Positions 52,119 to 61,122 are shown, counted from the first letter of the stretch. The stretch: DNA of 64,000 nt from PCPOR2b sp965220385 (GCA_965220385.1 OZ244825.1:3782001-3846000), one strand, 5' to 3'. Notes: generated by a model from the letters alone, not told the origin. Translations and numbers: made by a program.

Positions 52119-53321
52119 TCACGAGTTCAATTCGCCTACATTGCGACGGATCTTTGTCGCCGCAGTGACGATATCTGCCATATCTTCCTCAATGCCCATC
52201 AGAATGCTCTGACTGAGTGCCAAGCCGTTCTTGCATAGCTTTTCCGTCTCTGGGCAGGAGACCTTTGAATAGTCAGGCTTCGCGCTTAGAAGCTCCGACT
52301 CCATAAACGATTCCCGATACATCGGCGTTGTGTACCAGTGCCCCATTGGAACCCCTTCCGCACGCATCGCCTTGATAAAGGTCTCGCGGGAGATTCCCTC
52401 AAACTCCTCCGGGTCGAAGATCGCTTTGTAACCGTGGCAACCGCCGCGGGTTGCGCGCGGATCAAGCGGCACCACCTTGATGCCGGGGATTTCTCCCAAC
52501 CCGGCATCCAGAGCGCGCATATTCGCATTGCGTAGATTGACCTCGCCATCCAGCCGCTCAAGGCGTGATAGCAACAACCCACCCTGCCACTCTGTCATAC
52601 GGAAATTACCGCCGAACGCTTCTGTCTCAAACTCAGACTCAGCCGGTGCACGTCCGCAGTTATGAATTGACCACGCGCGTTCATACAGTTTTCGATCGTT
52701 GGTCAGAACAATACCGCCTTCGCCCGCACAGAGGTTCTTGGACGATTGAAAACTGAAGCAGCCGAGATGTCCCCAACCGCCGACCCCTCTGTTCTGCCAC
52801 TCCGCCCCGTGCGCTTGGGCACAGTCCTCAACCACAGCGAGGTTGTTCCGTTCTGTAACGTCTAAAACCCCATCCATATCGGCAGGATAGCCTGCAATAT
52901 GCACCGGCAGCACCGCTTTGGTCTTAGGTGTGATCGCTGCTTCAATCTTTGATGGATCGATGTTAAAACCGTCTGGGAGCGTATCGACAAAAACCGGCGT
53001 CCCATTCGCCATCAGAATTGACACCACCGTCGCCTGAAAAGTGTACGGCGTTGTGATGACCTCATCGCCAAGCCCAACACCCGCAGCCTTGAGCGCGACG
53101 TACAACGCCGCCGTGCCGCTATTCACGCAGATGCCATACTTTACCCCTTGGAACTGAGCGAAACGCTCCTCAAACTCAGGAACCCGTGACCCGTTGGTGC
53201 CCCATACCCCACTCCGATAGATCTCCTCAAAAGCTTTGAGGTCACTGTCGTCAAAGGTGGGCCAAGAGGGATACGGATCGGTCCGGACAGGTGTACCGCC
53301 GTTGATCGCTAAATTCGCCAT
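52119..53321 (-). CDS. DegT/DnrJ/EryC1/StrS family aminotransferase
   Basis: 400 residues. PLP Lys in SFQSSKNLCAGEGG (about 191-203), the Asp in VVEDCAQAHGAEW and the substrate region TPYTFQATVVSILMANGTPVFVDT, all in the standard order. Aminates a keto-sugar, or is a dehydratase of the same fold. No other sugar-nucleotide gene sits beside it. Its ATG 53321 follows AAGGAGAAC. A GAAACCGAG hairpin element lies 70 bp upstream. Confidence 0.93.
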   Translation of the reverse strand: MANLAINGGTPVRTDPYPSWPTFDDSDLKAFEEIYRSGVWGTNGSRVPEFEERFAQFQGVKYGICVNSGTAALYVALKAAGVGLGDEVITTPYTFQATVVSILMANGTPVFVDTLPDGFNIDPSKIEAAITPKTKAVLPVHIAGYPADMDGVLDVTERNNLAVVEDCAQAHGAEWQNRGVGGWGHLGCFSFQSSKNLCAGEGGIVLTNDRKLYERAWSIHNCGRAPAESEFETEAFGGNFRMTEWQGGLLLSRLERLDGEVNLRNANMRALDAGLGEIPGIKVVPLDPRATRGGCHGYKAIFDPEEFEGISRETFIKAMRAEGVPMGHWYTTPMYRESFMESELLSAKPDYSKVSCPETEKLCKNGLALSQSILMGIEEDMADIVTAATKIRRNVGELNS

Positions 53322-53390
53322 GTTTGTTCTCCTTAGTCATTTGAGGGATGCTATCATATTTATTTCAAAGTCTCAAAAACTTGGGCTCAT

Positions 53391-53470
53391 ATTAAGAAAC
53401 CGTTTAACAGAAACCGAGTTTTTTCTTGAAAACTCGGTTTCTCTTTGCGTTTTCGTTTTGCATGAACCAG
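53391..53470. repeat. GAAACCGAG hairpin element, copy 4
   Basis: Core stem GAAACCGAGTTTT/AAAACTCGGTTTC. It overlaps the 3' end of the small gene at 53404-53736, whose last about 20 codons come from the repeat. Confidence 0.75.
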
Positions 53471-53736
53471 AGCTTTTTGAAGTGTAGGTGATCATCCCAA
53501 AATCGTCGTTTCAGGCGTCGGAACAAGTTATAATCATCACGGCTATAATCCCAGAGTAGCTGGATATCCGCTTGCCCTGTTGAAAAGGCCCGGATATACA
53601 AATCAGTTCCAATCACTTGATAAAAGAACGGATCTGCGTTCCAAGGCTTTTGCAACTCATACCCCCACTGCTTCAACAACTCAAGTGCTTTGTCCGCATT
53701 CCGAATACGAAAATACGGCTGATTTTTTCTTGCCAT
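53404..53736 (-). CDS. Small basic protein of unknown function, C-terminus from a repeat
   Basis: 110 residues from ATG 53736 (GAGGTG 6 nt before). Contents: RKNQPYFRIRNADKALELLKQWGYELQKPWNADPFFYQVIG... then FRRLKRRFWDDHLHFKKLWFM. The last 20 residues (ending in KKKLGFC) are encoded by the GAAACCGAG repeat, as the same tail occurs in unrelated frames over other copies, so the original C-terminus was probably overwritten. No family recognised. Confidence 0.45.
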   Translation of the reverse strand: MARKNQPYFRIRNADKALELLKQWGYELQKPWNADPFFYQVIGTDLYIRAFSTGQADIQLLWDYSRDDYNLFRRLKRRFWDDHLHFKKLWFMQNENAKRNRVFKKKLGFC

Positions 53737-53815
53737 AATAATCACCTCGGTGCGTGAAATGTGAAAAAGGACAGAAATCTTCTCACGTTTTACGTTTCAC
53801 GTTTCATTCTATGGA

Positions 53816-54856
53816 TTATAGATCCAGTCCGCTCAAATAGTCCGCAATCCGTTTCGGTTGTCCATCAACGCTTGTCTCCATCGCCGCAATCACCAACGCA
53901 AAACTCTTTATATTATCTTCGATTCGCGTTGCAGACGGTGAACCACCATCAAGCCAATTGATAAATTCGTCAAACAGATGCTCATGACCGAAGCGGGATA
54001 TTTCCGGTGCTTCGTATATCTCCGGTTCCTGACCGACCCGATGAATTGTAACCTCCGCCTCACCGGCGATTTCGACACAACCGTCTTCAAATTCCGCACG
54101 ATAGTGCTCATTATGCCAACAGTTGACGATACCCGCAGCAGAACTATTCCCCTCGTAACAGGTATGCACCCCGTTATCCATCTGCATCAGGTACAGTCCA
54201 CTGGAAAAGTGCTTGAAACTAGACCATTCCGGATTCCAGCCGAATCCGACCAGCGTCTCGCAATCACCGCCGGAGAGGAAGCGTAACATGTCGAGATGGT
54301 GGACAGATCCCTCAAAGAGCAGGCTGAAATCCATATCGTGCCGCCACGCCTTGCCCCACGATTGATACTGGCGATAGTCACAGGCGTACCGTCCCACAAT
54401 ATGCTGGAGCCGTCCCAGCCGTCCTTCCTCCCGAATACGAACCAATTCCTGTTTGTTCCGCGCATAACGGTAATTCTGGATAATCGCACACGGCATCCCG
54501 GTTCTCTGGGCGGTAGTCACCATCGCCTTCGCCGCTTCGAGCGTATCAGCGATCGGCTTTTCACAGATCACCGGCATTCCGTTCTCCATCGCAGCGATCA
54601 CTGCGGGACTGTGGAACGGTGGGGGTGTCGCAACACCGCAGAAGTCCGCTTTGACCGCCGCACACGCCTCGTTAAAGTCGGTGAACAACTGATCTTCGCT
54701 GAGACCGAGTGCCGCGCCCTGCTCCTGTAACACGTCCGGCAGCACATCCGCCAATCCAATAATTTTGATCCGATCGCTGAAGTTATCGACAAAGTTCCGG
54801 ATCCAGCCGCCTGCCATACCGCTTCCGCCAATCATCAAACATGTCTTTTGTGCCAT
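53816..54856 (-). CDS. Gfo/Idh/MocA family oxidoreductase
   Basis: 346 residues. Rossmann start CLMIGGSGMAGGWIRNF, EKP in MPVICEKPIADTLEA (about 93-107), and the C-terminal segment DFSLLFEGSVHHLDMLRFLSGG with the H-x-x-D-x-x-R/H pattern. Substrate unknown; one of four such proteins here. AGGTGTTAG before ATG 54856. Confidence 0.9.
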   Translation of the reverse strand: MAQKTCLMIGGSGMAGGWIRNFVDNFSDRIKIIGLADVLPDVLQEQGAALGLSEDQLFTDFNEACAAVKADFCGVATPPPFHSPAVIAAMENGMPVICEKPIADTLEAAKAMVTTAQRTGMPCAIIQNYRYARNKQELVRIREEGRLGRLQHIVGRYACDYRQYQSWGKAWRHDMDFSLLFEGSVHHLDMLRFLSGGDCETLVGFGWNPEWSSFKHFSSGLYLMQMDNGVHTCYEGNSSAAGIVNCWHNEHYRAEFEDGCVEIAGEAEVTIHRVGQEPEIYEAPEISRFGHEHLFDEFINWLDGGSPSATRIEDNIKSFALVIAAMETSVDGQPKRIADYLSGLDL

Positions 54857-55013
54857 CTAACACCTCCGTGATACTAAATATACAGATTTTTTTATCTTTG
54901 TTGCCGATATGACCGAAGATCACAGTTGAGACTCTCGTTCAGGAGAGAACACGTCCTTTCGTCCCAATCCTTCGGCGAGGAGTGAAATAACAAGTGCATT
55001 TAGACTGACCCCC

Positions 55014-55229
55014 TTATGTTCTGCTCGATGAACCCGGCACGGGAATTTCATCCCCATGCGCTTTTGCTGTCTCTATCCAAGACCGTACTGCATCTTTGCC
55101 GTTTGCTATCGCTTCTTGGATTGTCTTCCCATCGGACATACAACCCGGCAGATCAGGATATTCGATTAAATATCCGCCACCCTCTGCTTCTGGCAATACG
55201 CTTGTAATAAACGGATACTTAAGCATCAT
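55014..55229 (-). CDS. HicB-like (UPF0150) protein
   Basis: 71 residues with the HicB_like core: FITSVLPEAEGGGYLIEYPDLPGCMSDGKTIQEAIANGKDAVRSWI. The C-terminal DNA-binding extension of full HicB is absent (ends VPGSSSRT). No HicA toxin is adjacent on either side (the 78 bp upstream is too short), so it is orphan or a HicB-domain regulator. ATG 55229 or 55226. Confidence 0.7.
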   Translation of the reverse strand: MMLKYPFITSVLPEAEGGGYLIEYPDLPGCMSDGKTIQEAIANGKDAVRSWIETAKAHGDEIPVPGSSSRT

Positions 55230-55254
55230 ACTTCATCCCTTCAAGGATTCTGTA

Positions 55255-55276
55255 GGGAATAACGATCGTTATTCCC
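55255..55276. repeat. GGGAATAACGA palindrome
   Basis: A perfect 22-bp palindrome, GGGAATAACGA plus its reverse complement, flanked by TGTA and CTACGA. A variant of the family at 16986 and 24952 (C to T change on both arms, so the pairing is kept). It lies between the HicB-like gene and the Gfo/Idh gene. Confidence 0.7.
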
Positions 55277-55307
55277 TACGACAAACCTTTTGCAATCATC
55301 GTCCTCC

Positions 55308-56348
55308 TCACAGCAGCAACCCTTTGAGAGACTCAATCAACCCATCCGGAGGATCAAAGGGGAGTTCAACTGGTTCATGCGTTAATGCGCTGTGATAGAT
55401 ACCCAAAATGGCATTAAACTCCGCAAGCGACTGTTCCAAGTGGGTCGGATGTACCTTCTCGTCATCATCAAGCCAATCAAGCATCGCGTTGGTTAGTCCC
55501 GCTTGACCTAAGAGATCCTGCTCGCCGTACTCGTGTTCCCCACGACTATAGCCGTCCCCCGGTGTGTTGCGCTCCCATCCGTACATCCACCAATGGACAA
55601 ACCCACGCTTCCCGAAAACACGGACCCGTTTGTGCTGGAACACCGATTCATGGTCGCTAATTTCGGGCGAGCCTTTGGTGCCGAATGTGACCAGTGCGCG
55701 AACCCCGTTGGCATACGTAATTGATGCTGTCGCATGGTCGGGCGACGGTTGGGCGGTATCCAGATGTTCCCCGCCTGCAACCTGACCGAAAACCTTGACC
55801 GGACGCGAATTGTCAATGTATGAGGAGACCAGTTGCAGCACATGGGGTCCCTGATCGATCGGCGTTGAACGGGCACTCGCATCGATAAAGTCGAGGTCTC
55901 CAATCGATCCGGCGGCGACATCGGCTTTTAGTTTCAGATTCGGCGGATGGAAATTAAGCTGCGTGTTCACCGCAAATTTGGTCTTCGTGTTCTGGCATAG
56001 GTCGCTCAGTTGGCGCCAATCTTCCCCCATCACTGCAATCGGCTTTTCAACGATCGCTGCAGGCACCTCATGTTCCGATGCGATATTCATCAACGGGTAG
56101 CGGATCAATTCGTTCGAGCCGCGAAGCACCGGCGCGGTTACGATATGCAGTAGATCAGGACGTTCTTTATCTAGCATCTCATGGATGTCCGTGTACCGCT
56201 TTTCGATTCCGAAATCATCGCCGAAGCTATTGAGTAACTCCTCGTTCATATCGCACAATGCGACAATTTCTCCGCGTTGGATATGTTCGTACGCGTGAGC
56301 ATGGGCACGCGCCCGTCCGCCACAACCTAAAAATGCACATTTATACAT
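55308..56348 (-). CDS. Gfo/Idh/MocA family oxidoreductase
   Basis: 346 residues. CAFLGCGGRARAHAHAYEHI is the Rossmann start, EKP in IVEKPIAVMGEDWRQL (about 97-112), and ARSTPIDQGPHVLQLVSSYI carries the DxGxH segment of the family. Substrate unknown. AGGATTATC precedes the ATG. It follows no gene closely; the HicB-like gene is 78 nt downstream. Confidence 0.9.
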   Translation of the reverse strand: MYKCAFLGCGGRARAHAHAYEHIQRGEIVALCDMNEELLNSFGDDFGIEKRYTDIHEMLDKERPDLLHIVTAPVLRGSNELIRYPLMNIASEHEVPAAIVEKPIAVMGEDWRQLSDLCQNTKTKFAVNTQLNFHPPNLKLKADVAAGSIGDLDFIDASARSTPIDQGPHVLQLVSSYIDNSRPVKVFGQVAGGEHLDTAQPSPDHATASITYANGVRALVTFGTKGSPEISDHESVFQHKRVRVFGKRGFVHWWMYGWERNTPGDGYSRGEHEYGEQDLLGQAGLTNAMLDWLDDDEKVHPTHLEQSLAEFNAILGIYHSALTHEPVELPFDPPDGLIESLKGLLL

Positions 56349-56425
56349 GATAATCCTCCATAAACTATGATTGATTCAAAGTAGGATACCTAATGGTGCC
56401 AATTCACAAGTAACTGATTCATGCG

Positions 56426-56507
56426 ACAAAAAAGTGCAGAGCAGCTTAGAGAAACCGAGTTTTTTCGGAAAAACTCGGTTTCTTTGTACCACTTTTTAAC
56501 ATGAGAA
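56426..56507. repeat. GAAACCGAG hairpin element, copy 5
   Basis: Core stem GAAACCGAGTTTTTT/AAAACTCGGTTTC; outer arms less conserved. Lies just downstream of the PhyH gene at 56517 and upstream of the Gfo/Idh gene at 55308. Confidence 0.7.
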
Positions 56508-56516
56508 TCAGGACTT

Positions 56517-57338
56517 TCACTCTTCCCAAGAATCCAAACCCAACAGTTTGCGTCCTAACGGAGTCAATTCCGCTGTCTTGCCCTGGAGGTGTTCCTTCTC
56601 CTTCTCCTCCTTGCCCAACCCTGTCAGCCGTTCTCGCCATCCGTTAATCCGCTTCTGACGAGCTTCCTCACTGTCCTTCGGCGCCGGTGACATGGTGATG
56701 TACTGCACAATGCGAGGACGATCGCCGCTGTTCGGGCTGCTCCCGTGTGGTAGGGCACTGTGCCAGATAACCAGATCCCCCGCTTTGCCCGCAACCGGTA
56801 CGGCATCGGCATCTCTCTCCTTGATAAGCCGCCGTGGATCTGCATCCTCCGGAAGATCGTTGAGCCAACCCTCCAGCTTATGGTGGAATCCCGGTATACA
56901 GGTAAATGCGCCCTGATTGGCAGGCGTATCGGTCAGGTATAACACCCCTTGCACCTTGAGTCCAAACGGCATATCCAGCGACATATCCCAATGGAGGTGG
57001 GGACCTGGGAATTTAAAATCCGCTCGCTCCGGCGGGTTCAGACTGCCGCGATCAAAGCTGACCCATAATTTCTCCGTGTCCCAAATCTCAGAAAAGGCTT
57101 GGTGGATACGGGGATATTGCCGATTGTTCCACAGCGCTTGATGCTGATAGATCTCGACCATGATACCCCGGCGCGGCGGGTCTGGATACCACGTCTCTGG
57201 GTCGTCTGTATCCATTTCAAGAAAGTCCCAAATGGCACGTTCAGCTGCCTTACAGTTTTCTGGTGGCACCGCGTCGTGAACAACGACGTAGCCGTTCTCT
57301 TCCCAAAAATCTATATCTGCTGCGCTTAACACTGGCAT
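56517..57338 (-). CDS. Phytanoyl-CoA dioxygenase (PhyH)-like protein
   Basis: 273 residues. FWEENGYVVVHDAVPPENCKAAERAIWDFL at the start, H-W-D iron motif in HLHWDMSLDM (about 114-123), distal His in LPHGSSPN and the 2-oxoglutarate Arg in DRPRIVQY: a complete set. Hydroxylates an unknown small molecule. AAGGAGAG precedes the ATG. Separated from the next PhyH gene by 118 nt. Confidence 0.93.
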   Translation of the reverse strand: MPVLSAADIDFWEENGYVVVHDAVPPENCKAAERAIWDFLEMDTDDPETWYPDPPRRGIMVEIYQHQALWNNRQYPRIHQAFSEIWDTEKLWVSFDRGSLNPPERADFKFPGPHLHWDMSLDMPFGLKVQGVLYLTDTPANQGAFTCIPGFHHKLEGWLNDLPEDADPRRLIKERDADAVPVAGKAGDLVIWHSALPHGSSPNSGDRPRIVQYITMSPAPKDSEEARQKRINGWRERLTGLGKEEKEKEHLQGKTAELTPLGRKLLGLDSWEE

Positions 57339-57456
57339 ATTTCTCTCCTTGTTAATCTGAAATAGGTGAATCTTCTAATGCCGAAAAAACTCTGCACACT
57401 CTGCACCTCTGCGGTTAACTTGAATCTGTGATAACTAATTCTGTTATCAATCTCCC

Positions 57457-58284
57457 CTACACCCTTCGGATCTGATCACCTTCAGGTCTCGGAATGTGTT
57501 GCCAATACCCCTCGCTGTCGGCCCCGCGGCAGACAATCCCCGCCCCCTGTTTCGGATCCCGGCCACGCACCTCTGGTGGAAAATAGCGAAGGGTAAGACC
57601 GCAACGCCGCCGATTTGAGGTGTTTGGATCCGATCCGTGTAGCAGTAGATCTGTGTGCATCGAAATCTGGCCCGCCTTCATCTCAAAGGCAACAGGGCGC
57701 TCTCCGTAATCCTCCGCCTGATGCACCGATTGTCCGAGGACATTGTTCTCCTCCGTCGTGCTATGCTCAAAGGGAATCTGTCCCTGTAGATGAGATCCGG
57801 GGATAACTTTCATTGCGCTATTTTCTTCATCTGCATCATCAATCGCCAACCAGACCGTAACCACTTTGCTGGGGGTCAGGGGCCAATACGAGGCGTCTTG
57901 ATGCCAAGTAACCTGTTTCGTATCGCCCGGCTCCTTACAGAAATAGTGGGTCATTGTGCAGATTAGATTTTCGCCGAGCAGGTCCTGCACATAATCGAGG
58001 ATGCGGTCTTCTAACGCGAGATCATAAATCCCCTGACAGGTAGGATGCCAACCGTTAATTGAATAACTATTCAAGCCAGCCTCCTTCGCCATCTCCATAA
58101 TCCGATCGAAGTACGCTCGGTTCGACTCCACCTCTTCCTCTGTAAAGACATCCAACGGAAAGATGTAGCCTTTTTCATTAAACTGACGAATCTGATCGGT
58201 TGTCAGTTTTTTGGGGTTTTCATTCTCAACCGGAAAGAATTTAAGCTCTCGCTTCATATCCGGTAGCGCGTCCATAATGGGCAT
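57457..58284 (-). CDS. Phytanoyl-CoA dioxygenase (PhyH)-like protein
   Basis: 275 residues. TTDQIRQFNEKGYIFPLDVFTEEEVESNRAYFDRIM at the N-terminus, H-x-D motif in TWHQDASYW (about 125-133), distal His in DLLLHGSDPN and Arg in NRRRCGLTLRYFPP; all ligands kept. AGGAGAAAT precedes ATG 58284. The two neighbouring PhyH genes are clearly diverged from each other, so they probably have different substrates. Confidence 0.93.
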   Translation of the reverse strand: MPIMDALPDMKRELKFFPVENENPKKLTTDQIRQFNEKGYIFPLDVFTEEEVESNRAYFDRIMEMAKEAGLNSYSINGWHPTCQGIYDLALEDRILDYVQDLLGENLICTMTHYFCKEPGDTKQVTWHQDASYWPLTPSKVVTVWLAIDDADEENSAMKVIPGSHLQGQIPFEHSTTEENNVLGQSVHQAEDYGERPVAFEMKAGQISMHTDLLLHGSDPNTSNRRRCGLTLRYFPPEVRGRDPKQGAGIVCRGADSEGYWQHIPRPEGDQIRRV

Positions 58285-58439
58285 CGTCGATTTCTCCTGT
58301 TTTGCGTGTCTATTTGTTACCCCGGTAATCCTCAGCTACAAGACGTACTGAATAGGGCACAAAGGGGGAATTAGGGCATAATCCAGATCTCAATCTAATC
58401 GGTACTAAAACCGGATTGGTGTATCCACTCCGTATCTTC

Positions 58440-58736
58440 CTAACGAGACTGCCCGCCATTCAGTCCCATATCTTCGAGACTTTCCGCCGTCAAGAGACGA
58501 ACCCCTAGCTGATCGAGCTCTTCCTCCGTGGTCATCCGATGTATTTGATCCGTTACAGATTGAGGAAGTTCCCCGAATTTGGTAGCAAGTAGCTGGATTA
58601 GGAACAACCGTTTCCCTTGTTGGAGCCCTTGTTGGAGCCCTTGTTGACGTTCTTGCTCCAGTCCTTGCTGGATTCCTTGCTGGATTCCTTCCTCAATCCA
58701 GTCAGTGATAAAACCCGATTCACGCATCTGTTCCAC
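58440..58736 (-). pseudogene. C-terminal fragment of an Rpn/DUF4351-type protein
   Basis: 98 residues with a GIQQGIQQGLEQERQQGLQQG repeat region (about 17-40) and a DUF4351-like tail (LLATKFGELPQSVTDQIHRMTTEEELDQLGVRLLTAESLEDM). The frame stays open upstream with FASRYFELDWLWEFFREEV before the GTG start, until a stop inside the TTTCACG repeat near 58838. The PD-(D/E)XK nuclease part of Rpn (recombination-promoting nuclease/putative transposase) proteins is missing, so this is probably a 5'-truncated remnant. If translated, ATG 58727 with GGAGG is the best start. Confidence 0.65.
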
Positions 58737-58836
58737 CTCCTCTCTAAAAAATTCCCATAACCAATCAAGTTCAAAATAGCGGGAGGCGAAAATGAAGTGT
58801 GAAACGTAAACAATGGCATCTATTACGCTTCACGTT

Positions 58837-60645
58837 TCACGCTTCATGCACCGGATATACCTCCAACGCTTCAAACCATTTCTTGAGCAGCGCGACACGC
58901 TCGGCAGATGCAGTAGAGACCTTAAGCGGCCGACCGCGCGTATCCACCACCAAGCCAACCACGCCCCCTTCAACCTCTGCTTCGACCGGCTGCCCCTGCC
59001 CATCGCCCATGTCAAGACGGCGCTGGGGTTGGATTGTTACCCGCGCTTTCTCTCCGACACCCAGCGGGTAGAGACGCAATTCGCCAAACGGTACGGTTTC
59101 TGTCAAATCGCCGGTGATTGTCACGCCAGCATCGCCGGGAGAGGCAACGCCAACCGGCGCGATGCAGGTGCCTAAGTGGATGAGGCAATCGCGCTCAAAG
59201 ACCTGTGTCGCCGCCGCTTCGTTCACCTGAGCCAGCACACCGAGTTGGGGCATCATAAAGATACTATCGACAGCGAGGTGGGTCACCCCTTCCGGTTGGA
59301 ACGCGTCGATCATCATCAACATCGCCTGATTCCGGCGTGGCGCGTGGGACAGTACGCCGCCGCTTCCGACAATCAGATCTAATGACAACATATCCACAAG
59401 TGTCGCGCCGGTCTCGGATTGAGAGAACGCTTCGGAGATGGTGCGCTGCTGCTGCACACCACGCAGTTCGACCGCAAGCTGCTTGTGCTGATCGAACGCC
59501 AATCGCAACGCTTCACGCGCAATAGCCCCCTCAATAATCAGCTCTTCCAACGCCTGCGGAATCGTTGTGGGACGAATCATCTTATTCTTGATCCGATTTC
59601 CGAGATCACCGACATCAATATCAAAGGGCACCCATCGCAAAACGTTCTCCATCCCCGCCTCTGCGAGAACGTTGGAAATGCTGTAACTCATCCCCAGATT
59701 CGCGCTCACCGTGCGGTTAAAGATGGCTTCACCTTCCTGATTCTTGAAGACAGAGAACACATCTGTCGTTGCACCCCCGATGTCCACGCCGACCACTTCG
59801 ATGTTTTGCTGCGCGGCAATTGTTTGCATAATTGCGCTGACAGCGCCGGGGGTTGGCATAATCGGCGCATCGGTCCAAGAGATCAATTTTCTGTAGCCGG
59901 GAGCGTGTGCCATGACATGCTCCAAGAACTGATCTTGGATCTTTAGACGCGTCGGCATCAGATTTTCGCGCTCCAGCACCGGACGAAGATTATCGACCAC
60001 CTCTAACGCCATTTTATCGCCCAGTCGCTCACCGACGACTTCCCTCGCGTCCTTGTTGCCAGCGTAGATCACCGGCAATTCATAAGTTACCCCCAAACGG
60101 GGTTTGGGATTTGCCGCCTCAATGATTTCCGCTAACTCCGCAACGTGAGAGGTTGTCCCGCCGTCAATACCGCCGGAGAGAAGCACCATATCCGGACGTA
60201 GGTGTCGGATGCGCTCAATCTTCTCGTGAGGGAGCCGCTTGTCGTTGGAAGCGATCACGTCCATGACAATCGCACCGGCACCCAATGCGGCACGTTCCGC
60301 GCTCTCAGCGGTCAGGTTCCGCACAACACCCGCGACCATCATCTGCAAACCGCCGCCTGCGCTACTGGTTGAGATATACAGATCTATGCCTTCATCCCCC
60401 TGCTGCGGCTTGAGGATCTGCCCGTCTTTCAGGAGTTTGCGTCCAGCAAGTTCCTCAACCTCCGTTATCGCATTGATGACCCCGGCGGTGACATCCTCGA
60501 CCGGTGCCTCCACTGTCGTCGGCGCCTCCCCGCGAACCACAAGATGGTATTCATCTCCCCGTTTCTCGATTAGGATCGCTTTCGTGGTGGTGCTGCCACA
60601 GTCTGTCGCAAGGATGGACCGTATCTCCTGTGTCTGTTCCGACAT
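58837..60645 (-). CDS. MutL/GlmL-like actin-fold ATPase (glutamate mutase reactivase family)
   Basis: 602 residues. N-terminal phosphate-1 motif ILATDCGSTTTKAILIE (about 11-27), a central VVGVDIGGATTDVFSVF phosphate-2/adenosine-type block, and GSGGVLSHAPRRNQAML; this is the MutL protein fold found between the glutamate mutase subunit genes glmS and glmE. Here no GlmS, GlmE or B12-binding protein is adjacent, so it may serve another B12 or radical enzyme. The ATG at 60645 is 1 nt after the stop of the small upstream gene (TAGT-ATG), meaning tight coupling; GGAG lies about 10 nt before it. Confidence 0.87.
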   Translation of the reverse strand: MSEQTQEIRSILATDCGSTTTKAILIEKRGDEYHLVVRGEAPTTVEAPVEDVTAGVINAITEVEELAGRKLLKDGQILKPQQGDEGIDLYISTSSAGGGLQMMVAGVVRNLTAESAERAALGAGAIVMDVIASNDKRLPHEKIERIRHLRPDMVLLSGGIDGGTTSHVAELAEIIEAANPKPRLGVTYELPVIYAGNKDAREVVGERLGDKMALEVVDNLRPVLERENLMPTRLKIQDQFLEHVMAHAPGYRKLISWTDAPIMPTPGAVSAIMQTIAAQQNIEVVGVDIGGATTDVFSVFKNQEGEAIFNRTVSANLGMSYSISNVLAEAGMENVLRWVPFDIDVGDLGNRIKNKMIRPTTIPQALEELIIEGAIAREALRLAFDQHKQLAVELRGVQQQRTISEAFSQSETGATLVDMLSLDLIVGSGGVLSHAPRRNQAMLMMIDAFQPEGVTHLAVDSIFMMPQLGVLAQVNEAAATQVFERDCLIHLGTCIAPVGVASPGDAGVTITGDLTETVPFGELRLYPLGVGEKARVTIQPQRRLDMGDGQGQPVEAEVEGGVVGLVVDTRGRPLKVSTASAERVALLKKWFEALEVYPVHEA

Positions 60646-60646
60646 A

Positions 60647-60949
60647 CTACTCTTTCTCCTCTGCATCTAATTTCTCAATGAGTTGAGTCAGCAACTCAAC
60701 ATTTGCATCCTTTTCTATTATTAGGGCAAATTTCTGGTATTCAGCGGTGTTAAAAATCGAAGTTACAAAAGGGTTGAGTGCAATAAGCATTTGACTGCCA
60801 ATAAAGTTGAGCGGTTTACAAGTTTCAAGGAATAAAATCGCAGGCACAGTCAGGCGGCGTCTCACGATTTCCCTCGCAACCTTTGTTAGGAGTGCTTCCT
60901 GCTCATCTTCGGGTATTTCATCAATAGTCAGCGGTTGTGATATTTGCAT
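60647..60949 (-). CDS. Small protein paired with the MutL/GlmL-like gene
   Basis: 100 residues. No named family recognised by me; the middle has VAREIVRRRLTVPAILFLETCKPLNFIGSQMLIALNPFVTSIF, an amphipathic hydrophobic region, then an acidic tail (NVELLTQLIEKLDAEEKE). I recall similar small proteins beside GlmL-like genes in other phyla, from memory only. The stop lies 1 nt before the MutL-like start, so they are translationally coupled and probably act together. Confidence 0.75.
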   Translation of the reverse strand: MQISQPLTIDEIPEDEQEALLTKVAREIVRRRLTVPAILFLETCKPLNFIGSQMLIALNPFVTSIFNTAEYQKFALIIEKDANVELLTQLIEKLDAEEKE

Positions 60950-61045
60950 CTTTTTTATCTATAGTTAAGACTTACGCGGTTGGACGATGAGATGCTGTAA
61001 TTCAAAGGTTCATCCACCAATGCGGGGCAAGTTGCTTCGAATCCC

Positions 61046-61122
61046 GCCTGTCCCGCCTGTCCCGATTTATCGGGCCTGCCCCGATCTTATCGGGGGATTC
61101 ATCGGGGACTTGTCGGGGATGC
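61046..61122. repeat. Cluster of CCCGATTTATCGGG-type palindromes
   Basis: Repeated short palindromes (CCCGATTTATCGGG, CCCCGATCTTATCGGGG, CCCCGATAAATCGGG-like) in a 75-bp stretch, the same unit that is inserted in MITE copies B, D and E. Between gpsA and the small gene. Confidence 0.6.

Noticed and set aside
61021..61060. A GTTGCTTCGAATCCC string suggesting a tRNA T-arm
   Set aside because: No acceptor, D-arm or anticodon arm around it; it belongs to a palindrome cluster.
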